Assembly: GCA_003389325.1 (NCBI GenBank)
Contig: QQVE01000045.1
Coordinates: forward strand, 1-45,822
Length of the DNA: 45,822 nt
From: Planctomycetota bacterium
GTDB taxonomy: Bacteria > Planctomycetota > Planctomycetia > Pirellulales > PALSA-1355
Direction of reading: 5' to 3'
Position numbers and translations under genes: made by a program. The notes below the pieces were generated by a model that worked only from the letters and a program-made list of their open reading frames with translations, had not been told where the DNA came from and made no database searches. Of the stretch, positions 44,416 through 45,822 are shown in pieces. Numbering within the stretch: position 1 is the first letter of the stretch; each line of letters starts with the position of its first letter.

Positions 44416-45234
44416 TCAATACATCCCACTAATCTCGCGAAACGTCACCGGCTCATCGGCGATCGTGGCGAACGTGCCTTGCTCGCGCATCTGTTTCGCT
44501 GCCCGCAGCAGTGGGCCGAAGGCGGCGCGGTAGAGGCCGGAGCCGATGCTGATGCGGCGGACGCCGAGGGCGGAGAGGGATGCGAGGGTGAAGCTCGTTC
44601 CGCTGAGGCCGGCCAGGACGTTGACGGGGCGGTCGACGCTGCGGACGAGGGTGGCGATGTCGTCTTCGCTCGTGAGGCCGGGGGCGTAGAGGACGTCGGC
44701 GCCGGCGTCCTGGTAGAGCTGCAGGCGGCGGATCGTGGCCGCGAGGTCGGGGCGGCCGACCAGGTAGTTTTCGCTTCGGGCGGTGAGGGTGAAGGGGAAG
44801 GCGAGCGCGCGGGCCGATTCGACGGCGGCGCGGATGCGGTCGACGGCGAGGGATTCTTCGTAGATGGGATCGTCGCGGCGGCCGGTCGAGTCTTCGATCG
44901 AACCGCCCACCAGGCCCGTTTGGGCCGACTGGCGGATCGTTTCGGCCACCACCTCGGGCGCGTCGCCAAAGCCGTTTTCCAAGTCGGCGCTGAGGGGCAC
45001 CTCGACCGAGGCAGCCATGTCGCGGGCGTGGTGCAGCACGCCCACGCAGCCGACTTGCGTGTCGCGCTTGCCCAGCGAAAAGGCCAAGCCCGCGCTAGTG
45101 GTGGCCAGGGCCTCGAAGCCGAGTTGCTCGAGCACCCGGGCGGTGCCGAGGTCCCAGGGGTTGGGGATGATGAAAGCGGTGTCGCGGTGGTGGAGGGCGC
45201 GGAACGCTTCGGCTTTCTCGGCTTGGGTCGGCAT
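44416..45234 (-). CDS. Isocitrate lyase/PEP mutase family protein
   Basis: A 272-residue (beta/alpha)8 enzyme of the PEP mutase/isocitrate lyase superfamily. It begins AFIIPNPWDLGTARVLEQLG and has TTSAGLAFSLGKRD, the metal-site ADLENGFGD, GGSIEDSTG and FTLTARSENYLVG. These match the oxaloacetate hydrolase-like, 2,3-dimethylmalate lyase-like branch; no KKCGH isocitrate lyase motif is present. The substrate is uncertain. The frame continues to 45330, but ATG 45234 has GAGGTG upstream. The sequence from just inside the start codon outward is tandemly duplicated at the right edge. Confidence 0.88.
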   Translation of the reverse strand: MPTQAEKAEAFRALHHRDTAFIIPNPWDLGTARVLEQLGFEALATTSAGLAFSLGKRDTQVGCVGVLHHARDMAASVEVPLSADLENGFGDAPEVVAETIRQSAQTGLVGGSIEDSTGRRDDPIYEESLAVDRIRAAVESARALAFPFTLTARSENYLVGRPDLAATIRRLQLYQDAGADVLYAPGLTSEDDIATLVRSVDRPVNVLAGLSGTSFTLASLSALGVRRISIGSGLYRAAFGPLLRAAKQMREQGTFATIADEPVTFREISGMY

Positions 45235-45335
45235 GGCGCACCTCGCGGATGGTCTGGAGTGGAGGGTGTTCAGCCTAGCAGAGACGCGGCGGGGTTTCGT
45301 GGTTCGCGTGTGCAAGCGGCGCCCCGACAACAGAG

Positions 45336-45471
45336 TAGCAGGCTCACTCCGTGAGCCGTTGAAGAAGTGCCGTGGGGCTTGGAGCGACGGAGAGGCGCAG
45401 GTGCGGTTGATTCAAGCGGGCGGTGGGATATCCAGCGAGGTGCTGCTACGGCTCACGGAGTGAGCCTGCTA
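45336..45471. repeat. Inverted repeat inside duplication unit 1
   Basis: Perfect 24-bp arms at 45336-45359 and 45448-45471, each containing the self-complementary core GGCTCACTCCGTGAGCC (TCC loop). Confidence 0.85.
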
Positions 45472-45643
45472 CATCGTGGGCCTGCGGCACTTCTCGGCTT
45501 GGGTCGGCATGGCGGCACCTCGCGGATGGTCTGGAGTGGAGGGCGTTCAGCCTAGCAGAGACGCGGCGGGGTTTCGTGGTTCGCGGTGGTGGGTGCGTGG
45601 CGAACGCAGGGCCTCGCGTGCCAGCGGCGCCTCGACAACAGAG

Positions 45644-45780
45644 TAGCAGGCTCACTCCGTGAGCCGTCGCAGAAGTGCCAGGGGGCTGTGGGCGACAGAG
45701 AGTCGCCTGGTGCGGTTGATTCAAGCGGGCGGTGGGATATCCAGCGAGGTGCTGCTACGGCTCACGGAGTGAGCCTGCTA
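45644..45780. repeat. Inverted repeat inside duplication unit 2
   Basis: Second copy of the same element: 24-bp arms at 45644-45667 and 45757-45780, identical arms and 137 bp long. Confidence 0.85.
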
Positions 45781-45822
45781 CATCGTGGGCCTGCGGCACT
45801 TCTCGGCTTGGGTCGGCATGGC

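Larger units (their letters stand above)
45221..45822. repeat. Tandem duplication of the lyase gene's start and upstream region
   Basis: The unit begins with the reverse of the first few codons (GCTTGGGTCGGCATGGC) at 45221, recurs at 45497 and again at 45806, where the window ends. Unit 1 is 276 bp, unit 2 309 bp (about 32 bp extra near 45590-45625). 45401-45513 and 45710-45822 are identical over 113 bp. This region also fills the 588 bp right of the last gene; no other gene is seen in it. Confidence 0.88.

Noticed and set aside
45221..45822. Tandem repeats considered as a CRISPR array
   Set aside because: Units are 276 and 309 bp and nearly identical throughout, with no short repeat/variable spacer alternation and no cas genes.

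Overview
The window reads as chromosome from a planctomycete, most likely Pirellulales. It is GC-rich and Gram-negative (lpxA, a Wza-type outer-membrane export lipoprotein, diderm-style lipoproteins). It carries a Cys-type secreted sulfatase, very long secreted or membrane-anchored proteins of unknown family, a small secreted protein ending in a HYF-type tail, and short palindromic intergenic repeats of a kind I recall from planctomycete genomes. No rRNA, tRNA or CRISPR array was seen.

Layout. 1-10.4 kb holds mostly housekeeping-like and orphan genes: a truncated secreted protein, an extremely cysteine-rich secreted repeat protein with its own terminator, an Hpt phosphotransfer protein, a divergent phosphoglycerate kinase, a thioredoxin-fold lipoprotein, a LarA-like protein that lacks catalytic motifs and overlaps ygfZ, and a uronate-isomerase-like amidohydrolase with two conserved unknowns. 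Between 10.3 and 10.6 kb, divergent promoters and a terminator with no gene in front of it suggest a small RNA. An inositol-monophosphatase-family gene follows.

11.6-22 kb is one translationally coupled pair encoding 1111- and 2347-residue exported proteins. Together they contain three copies of one unrecognised extracellular-plus-membrane module, and the larger protein looks like a fusion of two ancestral genes. Next come a small secreted protein and a polysaccharide-export lipoprotein on the opposite strand, then a three-gene unit: a 1497-residue membrane-anchored TPR protein, a 94-residue protein and a KaiC/RecA-type ATPase. After that lie a short TPR gene, lpxA and ppdK (convergent).

34.67-37.74 kb is a 3,070-bp transposon with imperfect 27-bp terminal inverted repeats and a perfect 8-bp target duplication, sitting just upstream of the likely ppdK promoter. 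It has an IS1-type single-ORF transposase and three non-transposase genes, one a ribbon-helix-helix regulator with a 10-bp inverted-repeat operator candidate. The right part holds DoxX and CPBP membrane proteins, a PadR regulator overlapping its membrane partner, an ABA4-like membrane protein and a sulfatase bracketed by CAGTGGT repeats, a voltage-gated potassium channel followed by a membrane-anchored Mrr-type nuclease, and an isocitrate lyase/PEP-mutase-family gene. The start region of that last gene has been tandemly duplicated at the right edge.
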